A DNA stretch of 33,543 nt from Ruminococcus sp. (GTDB lineage: Bacteria; Bacillota; Clostridia; Oscillospirales; Ruminococcaceae): assembly GCA_017622925.1 (NCBI GenBank), contig JAGAQC010000044.1, forward strand, positions 1-33,543. Direction: 5' to 3'. Positions 17,330-24,866 of the stretch are shown here, piece after piece; the stretch's first letter is position 1, and every line of letters begins with the position of its first letter. The position numbers and the translations under genes are program-made. The notes below the pieces were generated by a model. That model had not been told where the DNA came from and ran no database searches. It saw only the letters and a list, made by a program, of their open reading frames with translations.

Positions 17330-17358
17330 ATTATATCATATTAGTTTCAAAAATGCAA
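17330..17358 (-). promoter_or_regulatory. proximal sigma-A promoter of the SGNH gene
   Basis: On the minus strand TTGCAT (17353-17358), 17 bases, TATAAT (17330-17335). The start codon is about 95 bases further on. Confidence 0.7.
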
Positions 17359-17407
17359 TAGTCGCGGAAGAATTTTTCGTTTGGTAATTTTTTAGCGTGG
17401 ATTGGGT

Positions 17408-17450
17408 GCAGCGTCACGCTGCTTATATAATATTTCGCCTAATTTGTCAA
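17408..17450 (-). promoter_or_regulatory. distal sigma-A promoter of the SGNH gene with inverted repeat at its start site
   Basis: On the minus strand TTGACA (17445-17450), 17 bases, TATAAG (17422-17427). The perfect inverted repeat GCAGCG-TSA-CGCTGC at 17408-17422 touches the -10 box and covers the expected start near 17415, the position of a typical repressor operator or of a stabilising 5' hairpin. Confidence 0.65.
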
Positions 17451-17521
17451 GAAAGTTTTTTTGGTAAAAATATTTAGGAAATATCAAGCGGATATTTATG
17501 TGAAAATTTTTTTATTTTCTG

Positions 17522-17550
17522 TTGACTTATTCTCTAAAATAATGTACAAT
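17522..17550 (+). promoter_or_regulatory. sigma-A promoter of the GH25 gene
   Basis: TTGACT (17522-17527), 17 bases, TACAAT (17545-17550), about 75 bases before the start codon. Confidence 0.75.
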
Positions 17551-17624
17551 AATAAATGTATGATCGTGTCAGAAAAATATGGGGACGGCGGAGCTTTGAA
17601 AAAGGCGTTTGGAGATAATTTGAT

Positions 17625-18353
17625 TTGAATAGAAATAAAAAATGTATAAGTATTATTACAGCCGCCTTTTTTATGACTGCTGTAACGCTCGGATTTTCAG
17701 CCGTTGTCGGAACTGCCGAACCGAGCGAAGCCAAGTATCCCGTGTTCGGCGTGGACGTGTCGAACTATCAGGGCGTTATCGACTGGGAACGTATCGAGGA
17801 GCAGGGCGTAAAGTTCGCATTTATAAAGGCTACCGAGGGCAGCGGTCACGTTGACGAATCGGTAAGCCGTAATCTTGCGGATATTGCCGATACTTCGATC
17901 TTGCATTCGTGCTATCATTTTTTCAGCTTTGACAGTTCGGGCGAAACTCAGGCGGAAAATTTTATAAACACAGTCGGCAAAAACGATATAGATATGCCGC
18001 CCGTGGTCGATATCGAGTATTACGGCGACAAGTCCTCGAACAAGCCGAGCCGTGAGGAAGCGGAGTCTATACTTTCTCCGCTGCTGCGTGAGCTGGAGGA
18101 ATATTACGGCGCAAAGCCTATTATATATACGACTATGCCCGTATACTGCCGATATGTAAAGGAAAGCTTCTCGGACTATCCCTTGTGGATACGCTGTACT
18201 CAGCTCGAACCCGATTTTATCGACTGGCAGTTCTGGCAGTACAGCGATAAGGGCAGGCTTGAGGGCTATTACGGCGAAGAGCCGTGTATCGACTTTAACG
18301 TTTTCTGCGGAACGGAGGAGGAACTTCGCTCCGAAATGTGTCTTAATAAATAA
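17625..18353 (+). CDS. GH25 lysozyme (N,O-diacetylmuramidase), secreted or membrane-anchored
   Basis: 242 residues. Hydrophobic segment about 8-29 acts as signal or anchor. The catalytic domain starts FGVDVSNYQGVIDW (Asp44), continues with AFIKATEGSGHVD (Glu71), and has the catalytic pair Asp129/Glu131 in VVDIEYYG; WQFWQYSDKGRLEGY and CIDFNVF close the barrel. It cleaves the MurNAc-GlcNAc bond of peptidoglycan. The start is TTG at 17625: GGAG lies ten bases upstream and there is no ATG before the hydrophobic core. There are no cell-wall binding repeats. The stop codon lies inside the 10-bp direct repeat that marks insertion of the next element, so the last codons abut it. Confidence 0.9.
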   Translation: MNRNKKCISIITAAFFMTAVTLGFSAVVGTAEPSEAKYPVFGVDVSNYQGVIDWERIEEQGVKFAFIKATEGSGHVDESVSRNLADIADTSILHSCYHFFSFDSSGETQAENFINTVGKNDIDMPPVVDIEYYGDKSSNKPSREEAESILSPLLRELEEYYGAKPIIYTTMPVYCRYVKESFSDYPLWIRCTQLEPDFIDWQFWQYSDKGRLEGYYGEEPCIDFNVFCGTEEELRSEMCLNK

Positions 18354-18354
18354 T

Positions 18355-18582
18355 CACTGTCTACAATTTAAGTGGGGGACTCTGTCCCCCACACCCCCTG
18401 CCAAAGGGGTGACCCCTTTGGAATCTCTGTTGTCGTAAATTCTCCTGCATAAAGCCTGCCACATAAATCATAATCCATATTTTTATGGCTTTATGCAGGA
18501 GAATTTACGATATAGGCTCCAAAAAATTACCTCTCAGGCAAGAAATGCGAAAAAACAATATCCGCTTAAATTGTGGATAGTG
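18355..18582 (+). mobile_element. 228-bp miniature inverted-repeat element, copy 1, with 10-bp target duplication
   Basis: Ends are CACTGTCTACAATTTAAG on the left and, in reverse complement on the right, CACTATCCACAATTTAAG. AATAAATAAT occurs immediately outside both ends (18345-18354 and 18583-18592), a perfect 10-bp target duplication. Inside are three palindromes: GTGGGGGAC-TCT-GTCCCCCAC, CCAAAGGGG-TGA-CCCCTTTGG and a long stem CGTAAATTCTCCTGCATAAA (with GCC) against its complement around 18435-18510. No protein is encoded, so it must be moved by a transposase elsewhere. It separates GH25 from manA and may also block read-through. Confidence 0.85.
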
Positions 18583-18611
18583 AATAAATAATGTAAAAAG
18601 GCGGTGTGGGA

Positions 18612-19553
18612 TTGGTTTTCAGACTGAAACCTGCGATAAAGGACTATATATGGGGCGGAACTCGGCTTAGGGACGAGTTCGGCAAGACCTCGGACGGCGA
18701 ACGTTTAGCCGAAAGCTGGGAACTGAGCTGTCACCCCGATGGTCTGAGCGTTATCGACGGCGGAAAATTCGGCGGCATGACCCTTGCGGACTATCTCAGG
18801 GAGCATCCCGAGGCTATGGGTACGCAAGGCATTACGTGCGAAAGATTTCCCATTATGATAAAGCTTATTGATGCCCGTGAAAACCTGTCCGTACAGGTCC
18901 ACCCAAACGACGAGTACGCTATGGAGCATGAGGGCGAATCGGGCAAGAACGAGATGTGGTACGTTGTGGACTGCGAGCCTGATGCGTCCATTATATACGG
19001 CTTCAAGGAAGAAATTACGAAAGATGAATTTCGGCAGGCTATCGAGGAGAATACCCTGCTTGACAAGGTGAACGTCGTTCCCGTGAAAAAGGGCGATATT
19101 TTCATGATACGCGCAGGAACGCTCCACGCTATCGGCAAGGGCTGTCTTATTGCGGAGATACAGCAAAGCTCCAACGTCACCTACAGAGTTTACGACTACG
19201 GCAGACCCCGTGAGCTGCATATCGACAAGGCTCTCGACGTGACGCAGCGTACCCGTTCGGATATTCCCGAGCAGACGGGCGGCACACCGATATGCGCGCA
19301 GACATGCCGTCTTATCGGCTGCGAGTATTTTAATGTGTTCCGTCAGGATATTTGCGGAACGGGCGAGGAGAACTGCAACGGCGGTTCGTTTACTCATATA
19401 CTTGTGCTTGACGGCAGCGGAACGCTTGAATCGGGCGATACGGATTCGGGAAAAATCAAGGCTGAAAAAGGCGACAGCTTCTTTGTGTCGGCAGGAACAA
19501 ACTGGCGTATCACAGGCGAATGCAGTATAATTTATACCTGTATCGGCGAATAG
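18612..19553 (+). CDS. manA: mannose-6-phosphate isomerase, class I
   Basis: 313 residues from a TTG at 18612, converting mannose-6-phosphate and fructose-6-phosphate in the cytosol. The cupin metal ligands are visible: Gln95 and His97 in SVQVHPND, Glu114 in KNEMWYV and His172 in AGTLHAIG. AAGGCGG lies seven bases before the TTG, and the resulting start MVFRLKPAIKDYIWGG fits the family; a GTG at 18606 is in frame but only one base from the ribosome site. The protein is the short (~315) type common in Firmicutes. It lies 20 bases after the target duplication of the inserted element, with glk 60 bases downstream. Confidence 0.92.
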   Translation: MVFRLKPAIKDYIWGGTRLRDEFGKTSDGERLAESWELSCHPDGLSVIDGGKFGGMTLADYLREHPEAMGTQGITCERFPIMIKLIDARENLSVQVHPNDEYAMEHEGESGKNEMWYVVDCEPDASIIYGFKEEITKDEFRQAIEENTLLDKVNVVPVKKGDIFMIRAGTLHAIGKGCLIAEIQQSSNVTYRVYDYGRPRELHIDKALDVTQRTRSDIPEQTGGTPICAQTCRLIGCEYFNVFRQDICGTGEENCNGGSFTHILVLDGSGTLESGDTDSGKIKAEKGDSFFVSAGTNWRITGECSIIYTCIGE

Positions 19554-19613
19554 GCTCGTTTTAGCCGCATTTAAGAATTACTATAAGTTAATTTTAAAAC
19601 GGAGGTTTTATTT

Positions 19614-20567
19614 ATGAAATATTATGTAGGAATTGATTTAGGCGGAACTAACATAGTTGCCGGAGTAGTTGACGAGGAATACAACATCATTGCCAAGGCG
19701 ACTACGAAAACAAATTGTCCCCGTCCCGAAACGGAGATAGCGGACGATATGGCGAAAATGGCTTTGCAGGCTGTGGAGAATGCAGGTCTGACGATCGACC
19801 AGATCGAATGGATAGGCATAGGAACGCCCGGCATTGCCAACAGCAAAACGGGTATCATCGAGTATTCAAATAATTTGGGATTTAAGAATACTCCCATGGT
19901 GAAGTATATTCAGGAGAATATCGACAAGCCCGTGTTTATCGAGAACGATGCCAACGCCGCAGCATACGGCGAATACGTTGCAGGCGCGGCAAAGGGAGCT
20001 AAGAATGCCGTTTGCATTACCCTCGGAACAGGCGTAGGCGGCGGAATCATAGTGGACGGAAAAATTTACTCAGGCTCTAATTTTGCAGGAGCTGAGATAG
20101 GTCATACCGTTATAGAGGTTGACGGAGCGCAGTGTTCGTGCGGAAGAAAGGGTTGCTTTGAAGCTTATTCCTCAGCTACGGGACTTATCCGCATGACTAA
20201 AGAGGCTATTGCCGAACACCCCGACTGCATTATGGCTAAAATGGCTGAGGAAAGGGAAAAGGTGACTGCTCGGACTGCGTTCGATTCAATGAGAGAGGGC
20301 GACGAGTACGCTAAGGCGGTCGTTGACAAGTACATAAAGTACCTTGCCGCAGGAATCACGAACACTATCAATATTTTCCAGCCGGACGTTCTTTGTATCG
20401 GCGGTGGAGTATGCAACGAGGGCGACCCTCTGCTTCTCCCAATGAAAGCGATAGTAAAGGAAGAAGTTTACACTCGCAATTCTGAGAAGAATACAGAAAT
20501 AGTTATCGCCAAGCTCGGCAACGATGCGGGAATCATCGGTGCGGCATTCCTCGGTAAGGCTAACTGA
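19614..20567 (+). CDS. glk: ROK-family glucokinase
   Basis: 317 residues. DLGGTN at 8-13 is the phosphate loop, Asp112 in ENDANAAAYGE is the expected catalytic base, and the ROK zinc site is His164 (GAEIGH) with Cys174, Cys176 and Cys181 in CSCGRKGCFE. It has no helix-turn-helix, so it is an enzyme, not a ROK repressor. It phosphorylates glucose with ATP in the cytosol; other hexoses or GlcNAc cannot be excluded. GGAGG lies eight bases before the ATG. It follows manA closely, which suggests an operon for hexose entry into glycolysis. Confidence 0.9.
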   Translation: MKYYVGIDLGGTNIVAGVVDEEYNIIAKATTKTNCPRPETEIADDMAKMALQAVENAGLTIDQIEWIGIGTPGIANSKTGIIEYSNNLGFKNTPMVKYIQENIDKPVFIENDANAAAYGEYVAGAAKGAKNAVCITLGTGVGGGIIVDGKIYSGSNFAGAEIGHTVIEVDGAQCSCGRKGCFEAYSSATGLIRMTKEAIAEHPDCIMAKMAEEREKVTARTAFDSMREGDEYAKAVVDKYIKYLAAGITNTINIFQPDVLCIGGGVCNEGDPLLLPMKAIVKEEVYTRNSEKNTEIVIAKLGNDAGIIGAAFLGKAN

Positions 20568-20590
20568 TATAACAAATATTATTAACATAA

Positions 20591-20621
20591 AAGGGGACTT
20601 CGGCTTACCGAACGTCCCCTT
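20591..20621 (+). terminator. terminator of glk
   Basis: AAGGGGAC-TTCGG-CTTA-CCGAA-(C)-GTCCCCTT, 13 pairs with one bulged base, followed by AATTTAG. The T-run is weak, so termination may be partial. Confidence 0.7.
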
Positions 20622-20625
20622 AATT

Positions 20626-20790
20626 TAGACCTGTTCAATAACCTTCAAAACGCTGCCTGACTTGTCTTTTTTGCACTGTGCTTTGCCGGTTTTCCTTGCA
20701 ATACATACAGTATTCCTGCGGAAAACTGACTTTGCACAGCACAAAAAATCCTGCGTCATTCAGCATTTTTCAGGTTACTGAACAGGTCTA
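20626..20790. mobile_element. 165-bp near-palindromic element with 30-bp terminal inverted repeats
   Basis: The left end TAGACCTGTTCAATAACCTT and the right end read in reverse complement, TAGACCTGTTCAGTAACCTG, match over about 30 bases with five differences. A second inner block pairs TTTTTTGCACTGTGC (20667-20681) with GCACAGCACAAAAAA, and GGTTTTCC with GGAAAAC(C/T). Almost the whole element can fold as one hairpin. It codes for nothing. It has the size and form of a miniature inverted-repeat element and lies between glk and the sigma-factor gene. Confidence 0.75.
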
Positions 20791-20807
20791 TTTTTTTTAA
20801 AAAAAAT
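20790..20807. repeat. 18-bp A/T palindrome next to the element
   Basis: ATTTTTTTTAAAAAAAAT abuts the right end of the 165-bp element. With the hairpin before it, the plus strand reads as stem then T8, that is, a terminator; as DNA it is a rigid A-tract. Confidence 0.6.
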
Positions 20808-20842
20808 GTGATATAACTGCTGCGGCGTTCGTTTTATATACA

Positions 20843-20852
20843 GAACCGGTTC
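20843..20852. promoter_or_regulatory. perfect palindrome GAACCGGTTC before the sigma-factor gene
   Basis: The ten-base palindrome lies 36 bases before the start codon. GAAC is also the usual -35 word of ECF promoters, but no CGTC-type -10 follows at 16 bases, so autoregulation is possible but not shown. Confidence 0.35.
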
Positions 20853-20887
20853 AAAAGCAATGTAGGTTTAATGAAAGGAGGAGTTCC

Positions 20888-21370
20888 ATGAGTGACTGCG
20901 AAATGGCGGAGCTTTACGACAGATACAGCAGTTCAGTTTATCGGCTTGCGTTCAGTTACTGCAAAAATACAGCCGACGCCGAGGATATAACTCAGGAGAC
21001 ATTTTTCAAGCGGTTTACATCGAACGTCAGATTTAATGATGAAAAGTCCGAAAAGGCGTGGCTTATGACGGTTGCCGCAAATAAGTGCCGAGACATGTTC
21101 CGCTCGCTTGCTTATAAATATTTTTACTATTCTGTTCCCCTCGAAGAAGCGAACCTTACCTACGAAACGCCCGACGAAAGCGCCGTATATCATGCCGTCA
21201 TGGAGCTTGCGCCTAAATATCGGCTTGTTATACATCTTTATTACTATGAGGGATATTCGGTGGCGGAGACTGCGAAAATTATCGGGAAGTCCGAAACTGC
21301 CGTGCAGACAAGACTTTACCGTGCAAGAAAGCTGCTGAAAAAATCTCTCGGAGAGGATGTGAGCTTATGA
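20888..21370 (+). CDS. ECF-type RNA polymerase sigma factor
   Basis: 160 residues with only regions 2 and 4 of sigma-70. Region 2: YRLAFSYCKNTADAEDITQETFFKRF (residues about 18-43); region 4 helix-turn-helix: GYSVAETAKIIGKSETAVQ then TRLYRARKLLKK (about 122-155). It directs RNA polymerase to a stress or envelope regulon. GGAGG lies six bases before the ATG. Its stop overlaps the start of the next gene as ATGA (21367-21370), so the two are translationally coupled, the usual arrangement of an ECF factor and its membrane regulator. Confidence 0.92.
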   Translation: MSDCEMAELYDRYSSSVYRLAFSYCKNTADAEDITQETFFKRFTSNVRFNDEKSEKAWLMTVAANKCRDMFRSLAYKYFYYSVPLEEANLTYETPDESAVYHAVMELAPKYRLVIHLYYYEGYSVAETAKIIGKSETAVQTRLYRARKLLKKSLGEDVSL

Positions 21371-22485
21371 ATTTAAACGATTACAATAAGGTCGCCGATC
21401 GCATAGTACCAAGCGAACGGTGCAGAAACGAGGTTCTGAACATGAATAAGCGACGTAAAAAACACATAAAATTAAACAAAAGAGGTTTTGCCCTGATAGC
21501 TGTTGCGGCGGTGGCTGCCTGCGGCGGTACGGCGGTGTTTGCGGCGGAACGCATGGGAGTTTTTGACAAGCTGGGCGACAATCTCGAAAGCAGCTATGTT
21601 GACTCCGAGGGAAACGAGTTCCAAAAGGATAAATGGGAACATCACGACATTGAGCAAATAGGAGCTGCCGCGCAGACTTTCACATCTCCCATTCCGTTGG
21701 AGGGCGATAATATCTCGCTGACAGTTGAAAGCGTATACTGCGACAGGAATACGCTGATACTCGGTCTGACGGGAAGCCTTAACGACGGCAATCCCGATGG
21801 TTGGCAGTATATAAGCTTTGACCCCGTTTTAAATATGGACGGTAAGACATATGCCAAATCCTCAATGAACGAAATAATCGACATGCAGTCAAAGCTTTAT
21901 CTTGACGAGGGTACGGAAAACAGCTTCAGCGGACAGCTTAGGTTTACTTTTGGCTCTGCGGACAGGATAAACGAGGCGAAGGACGTTGAGTTCAAAATAC
22001 ATTCGTTCCGCCCCTCGTCGAATTTTTACGGCATTGTATCGGAGGATTCGCCCGTTATCGAGGACGAGTTCAACTTCTCGCTGAATATCGCTCCCGATGA
22101 GAGCCTTATACGCAGCATTGACCATACGTTCACCGACAGCGCAGGCTATTCGGTAACGATTTTTGACATAACCCCTTCGGCAATGCAGGTGCAGACATGG
22201 GATTTTTCTGAGTTGAAAGACCACTATAATCCCTATCAGCAGGAAAATCCGAATTCCAAGGTATACGAAATATGGACTGACGGAAACGGCAAGGAGCTTG
22301 AATGGATAGGTATTTACGGACCTTTAAGGCGTGAGGACGGTACTATTGCTTCGCTGCTTCAACCGCCGACTGACGATACTGTAAATATAAAATTTTACGA
22401 CGCCAATACGTTAGACGATAACGGCGAACCGCTTTTCGTTCATGAAATGACGATAGATCTGGAAAATCTTGCCGTTATTGAATAA
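21367..22485 (+). CDS. membrane-anchored DUF4179-like putative anti-sigma factor
   Basis: 372 residues. Cytoplasmic N-terminal part about 1-39 (basic, KRRKKHIKLNKR), one membrane segment about 40-60, and a large outside domain of beta-rich character (61-372) with no catalytic motif that I recognise. Clostridial ECF operons often carry such DUF4179 proteins, which hold the sigma factor at the membrane until a signal is sensed outside. There is no HxxxCxxC zinc anti-sigma motif in the short N-terminal part. The role is inferred from the four-base overlap with the sigma gene and the topology. Confidence 0.75.
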   Translation: MNLNDYNKVADRIVPSERCRNEVLNMNKRRKKHIKLNKRGFALIAVAAVAACGGTAVFAAERMGVFDKLGDNLESSYVDSEGNEFQKDKWEHHDIEQIGAAAQTFTSPIPLEGDNISLTVESVYCDRNTLILGLTGSLNDGNPDGWQYISFDPVLNMDGKTYAKSSMNEIIDMQSKLYLDEGTENSFSGQLRFTFGSADRINEAKDVEFKIHSFRPSSNFYGIVSEDSPVIEDEFNFSLNIAPDESLIRSIDHTFTDSAGYSVTIFDITPSAMQVQTWDFSELKDHYNPYQQENPNSKVYEIWTDGNGKELEWIGIYGPLRREDGTIASLLQPPTDDTVNIKFYDANTLDDNGEPLFVHEMTIDLENLAVIE

Positions 22486-22568
22486 TATCAGAATTTACGC
22501 TCATAATAATATCGCAGGGACGTTCAGTCCCAAGCTTATTCCGCAATAGAGCGGAGAAAGGTGATATT

Positions 22569-22727
22569 ATGAGCAAGAATAATTCATCACAGCCAAATTT
22601 CGGCAACAAGTCCAACAAGAACTGTACCGACAGCAAGTCGAACAGCTACAGCAACTCCAACCAGCCCGATTTCGGCGGTAAGCCCGAGAAAGGCACGTCT
22701 ACAAGCTCCTCAAAGAATTCTTACTGA
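22569..22727 (+). CDS. 52-residue Ser/Asn/Lys-rich small protein
   Basis: The frame ATG 22569 to TGA 22725-22727 encodes 52 residues rich in Ser, Asn and Lys with a single Cys (residue 19). Two halves resemble each other: SQPNFGNKSNKN (7-18) and NQPDFGGKPEKG (31-42), each followed by a Ser/Thr-rich stretch. AAAGGTGAT lies just before the ATG and a strong terminator follows 16 bases after the stop, which together support a real monocistronic gene. It has no signal peptide and appears disordered. The composition recalls gamma-type small spore proteins, but I see no diagnostic motif and give no function. It could also be the third gene of the sigma-factor unit. Confidence 0.7.
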   Translation: MSKNNSSQPNFGNKSNKNCTDSKSNSYSNSNQPDFGGKPEKGTSTSSSKNSY

Positions 22728-22742
22728 TCGGCATTGAACCAT

Positions 22743-22771
22743 AAAAAGCTCCCGAAATTTGGGGGCTTTTT
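22743..22771 (+). terminator. intrinsic terminator after the small Ser/Asn-rich gene
   Basis: AAAAAGCTCCC / GGGGGCTTTTT, 11 pairs with one G-T, seven-base loop, followed by TATTTTTAT. The A/T arms make it usable on both strands. Confidence 0.88.
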
Positions 22772-22789
22772 ATTTTTATATTTTTAAAT

Positions 22790-23016
22790 CGCTGTCCGCA
22801 ACTTTAAGAGGTGTTTGTTTCCTGTACTTTCTGTTAAAGATGTGACTTTTGGCGTCCGTTCTCGTGAATTGGACTGTGGGAATCATGGGGACTAACAGTA
22901 TCATATTGATTTTGGGATTTCCACAGCCCAATTCACGACAGCAGAGATTCCAAAGGGGTCACCCCTTTGGCAGGGGGTGTGGGGGACAGAGTCCCCCACT
23001 TAAGTTGTGGATAGTG
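22790..23016 (-). mobile_element. 227-bp miniature inverted-repeat element, copy 2 (reverse orientation)
   Basis: Same family as 18355-18582, reversed: its right end, in reverse complement, reads CACTATCCACAACTTAAGTG and then the same GGGGGACTCTGTCCCCC and CCAAAGGGGTGACCCCTTTGG palindromes; its left end reads CGCTGTCCGCAACTTTAAG. The inner stem differs in sequence from copy 1 (CGTGAATTGGACTGTGG at 22862-22878 against CCACAGCCCAATTCACG at 22921-22937). The ten bases outside each end, ATTTTTAAAT and GTTCTTAAAG, agree at 7 of 10, as a decayed target duplication might. It lies just upstream of the sipL-like gene. Confidence 0.8.
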
Positions 23017-23075
23017 GTTCTTAAAGTACAGGCTTGTGAATATACATGTATAAAGATTTTTTTAGGAGGTCTGTT

Positions 23076-24617
23076 ATGAATTTAAAGATCAACAGAGAAA
23101 CCATTCCGGCAGGCGAGCTTGTTTACAGCGGAATACAGGAACAAGGCGTTGAGCTGGATTACATTCTTCCCGATTACTGCCCTGATATTTTCCGTCTTGT
23201 GCGGTGCGAGGTAATTCCTGCCGCCGCAGATTATTCCGTTATGGGGAGTACGCTTTCCTACGAGCTTAGCTGTGAGATACGTCTTATTTACTGCGGTGAG
23301 GACGGTACTGCTCTGCAATGTATAACTCAGAAGCAGCTTTATACAAAAACGGTCGATCTCGGCAAAGCCCCAAATTCGCCCGAAGTTTCCCTTTCTCCCA
23401 AAACCGACCATGTGAACTTCCGAGCAGTCAACAAACGCCGCCTTGACGTGAGGGGAGCGGTCTCGGTGAAAATAAGCGTTAAGGGTGAAAATTCCGAGGA
23501 GGTCATCAGCGACGCTTTCGGACTTAACGTTCAGCTTAAAAAAACGCCCATGCGTTACGCTTCAAAAAAGCTGAACGGCGACAAGGTCATCCAGCTTACC
23601 GAGGAGACCGAGCTTTCCGCCGCCCAGCCTGCCATTATTGGCATTATACGATGCGATGCAAGGGTTGGAGAGTGCGAGAAAAAAATTATCTCGGGCAAGC
23701 TCCTTGCTAAGGGCAACGTTTCTATCCGTCTGCTTTATTCGTGCGAAAGCGGACTTGAACCGTTGGAGCTTACCGTTCCGTTCAGCCAAATTATAGATAT
23801 GGACGGCATTGACGAGACTTTCTCCTGCAACGTTTCGGCAGAGGTCGTTTCCTGCACGGTCACGCCCGTGTCGGACAAAAACGGCGAAAACCGTTCTCTT
23901 AAAATCGAACCCGAACTGAGGATAACCTGCCGAGCCGTGAAAATATCCGAAATAATGGCTGTTGCGGACGCTTATTCGACGGTGTACCCGTGCGAAACGG
24001 AATTTTCCGAGATACATGCCGAGCAGCCGCCCGTGACGTATGCAGAAAGCTTCCGTCACAGCGCAAAGCTTGCCGAGGGCGAGGCAGTTCCGAAGAAAAT
24101 ATTCGCCATGTGGTGCAGTCCGAAAAATATAAACACACGTCTTGGAAACGACGGAAAATCGGTGATAATATCGGGAATGCTCACCTACTCAATGGCGGCG
24201 GAGGACGCTTCGGGTTCAATATCCATGCCCGACCGTGATGAAGCCTTCGAGGAGACCGTAAATATCGGCGACGACATGACAAATTCGTCGGTAACGGCTG
24301 TAATTGGCGATATAGCGGTATCCTACAACATATCGGATCAGGGCGTACTTATGGTGAAAGCCGATATACCCGTAAGGATCACCGCCGAGAGTTCAAGCGG
24401 TTCAAGGGCGGTCACGGGTCTTATCGTTGACGATTCAGTCAAAAAACAGCGTGACGGCGACTATGCGGTGAAGCTTTATTTCGGCTCAGATAACGAGGAT
24501 ATATGGGACATCGCAAAGCGTTTCAGTACCGAAGCCGACGCTATAATGGAGGAAAACGAGCTTACCGCCGAAAATCTTGCAAACGGCAGAATGCTGCTTA
24601 TCCCCATAAAAGAATAA
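23076..24617 (+). CDS. sipL: SipL-like spore coat morphogenesis protein (SPOCS domains plus LysM)
   Basis: 513 residues. The N-terminal and central parts are repeats of the DUF3794/SPOCS type (for example GIQEQGVELDYILPDYCPDI near 22-41 and RAVNKRRLDVRGAVSVKISV near 112-131, and a third unit about 330-460). The C-terminal ~50 residues (from about 464, with NEDIWDIAKRFSTEADAIM) are a LysM domain. This matches clostridial SipL, whose LysM end binds SpoIVA at the outer forespore membrane, and spoIVA is indeed the next gene. AGGAGG lies six bases before the ATG at 23076; an ATG at 23046 would place that site inside the gene. Copies of the inverted-repeat element lie on both sides. Confidence 0.85.
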   Translation: MNLKINRETIPAGELVYSGIQEQGVELDYILPDYCPDIFRLVRCEVIPAAADYSVMGSTLSYELSCEIRLIYCGEDGTALQCITQKQLYTKTVDLGKAPNSPEVSLSPKTDHVNFRAVNKRRLDVRGAVSVKISVKGENSEEVISDAFGLNVQLKKTPMRYASKKLNGDKVIQLTEETELSAAQPAIIGIIRCDARVGECEKKIISGKLLAKGNVSIRLLYSCESGLEPLELTVPFSQIIDMDGIDETFSCNVSAEVVSCTVTPVSDKNGENRSLKIEPELRITCRAVKISEIMAVADAYSTVYPCETEFSEIHAEQPPVTYAESFRHSAKLAEGEAVPKKIFAMWCSPKNINTRLGNDGKSVIISGMLTYSMAAEDASGSISMPDRDEAFEETVNIGDDMTNSSVTAVIGDIAVSYNISDQGVLMVKADIPVRITAESSSGSRAVTGLIVDDSVKKQRDGDYAVKLYFGSDNEDIWDIAKRFSTEADAIMEENELTAENLANGRMLLIPIKE

Positions 24618-24834
24618 TTTAAGCAGGGGACTCTGTCCCCCGCACCCCCTGCCAAAGGGGTGACCCCTTTGGAATCTCAGTTGTCGTAAATTTACCTGTA
24701 TAAAGCCACCGTATTTACTTTTAATTTTAAGTTCACATGGCTTTATACAGGAAAATTTACGATATTGGGTTCTAAGAGTTACCTCTTTAACAGAAAGTAA
24801 AGGGCGGCAAAATCCTCTTAAATTAATTATATTG
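24606..24834 (+). mobile_element. ~229-bp miniature inverted-repeat element, copy 3, with worn ends
   Basis: Conserved ends AATTTAAG (24616-24623) and CTTAAATT (24817-24824) enclose GGGGACTCTGTCCCC, CCAAAGGGGTGACCCCTTTGG and a long inner stem CGTAAATTTACCTGTATAAA (with GCC) against GGCTTTATACAGG and its continuation. The outer ten bases seen in copy 1 are not conserved, and on the left they fall inside the last sipL codons. No clear target duplication remains. It separates sipL from spoIVA. Confidence 0.75.
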
Positions 24835-24866
24835 AGATAAAAACCTGCAATATGAAGGGAGCTATT

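Noticed and set aside
24780-24866. sigma-E promoter for spoIVA
   Set aside because: Expected from known spore regulation, but no pair of boxes at the right spacing was convincing in this AT-rich stretch.
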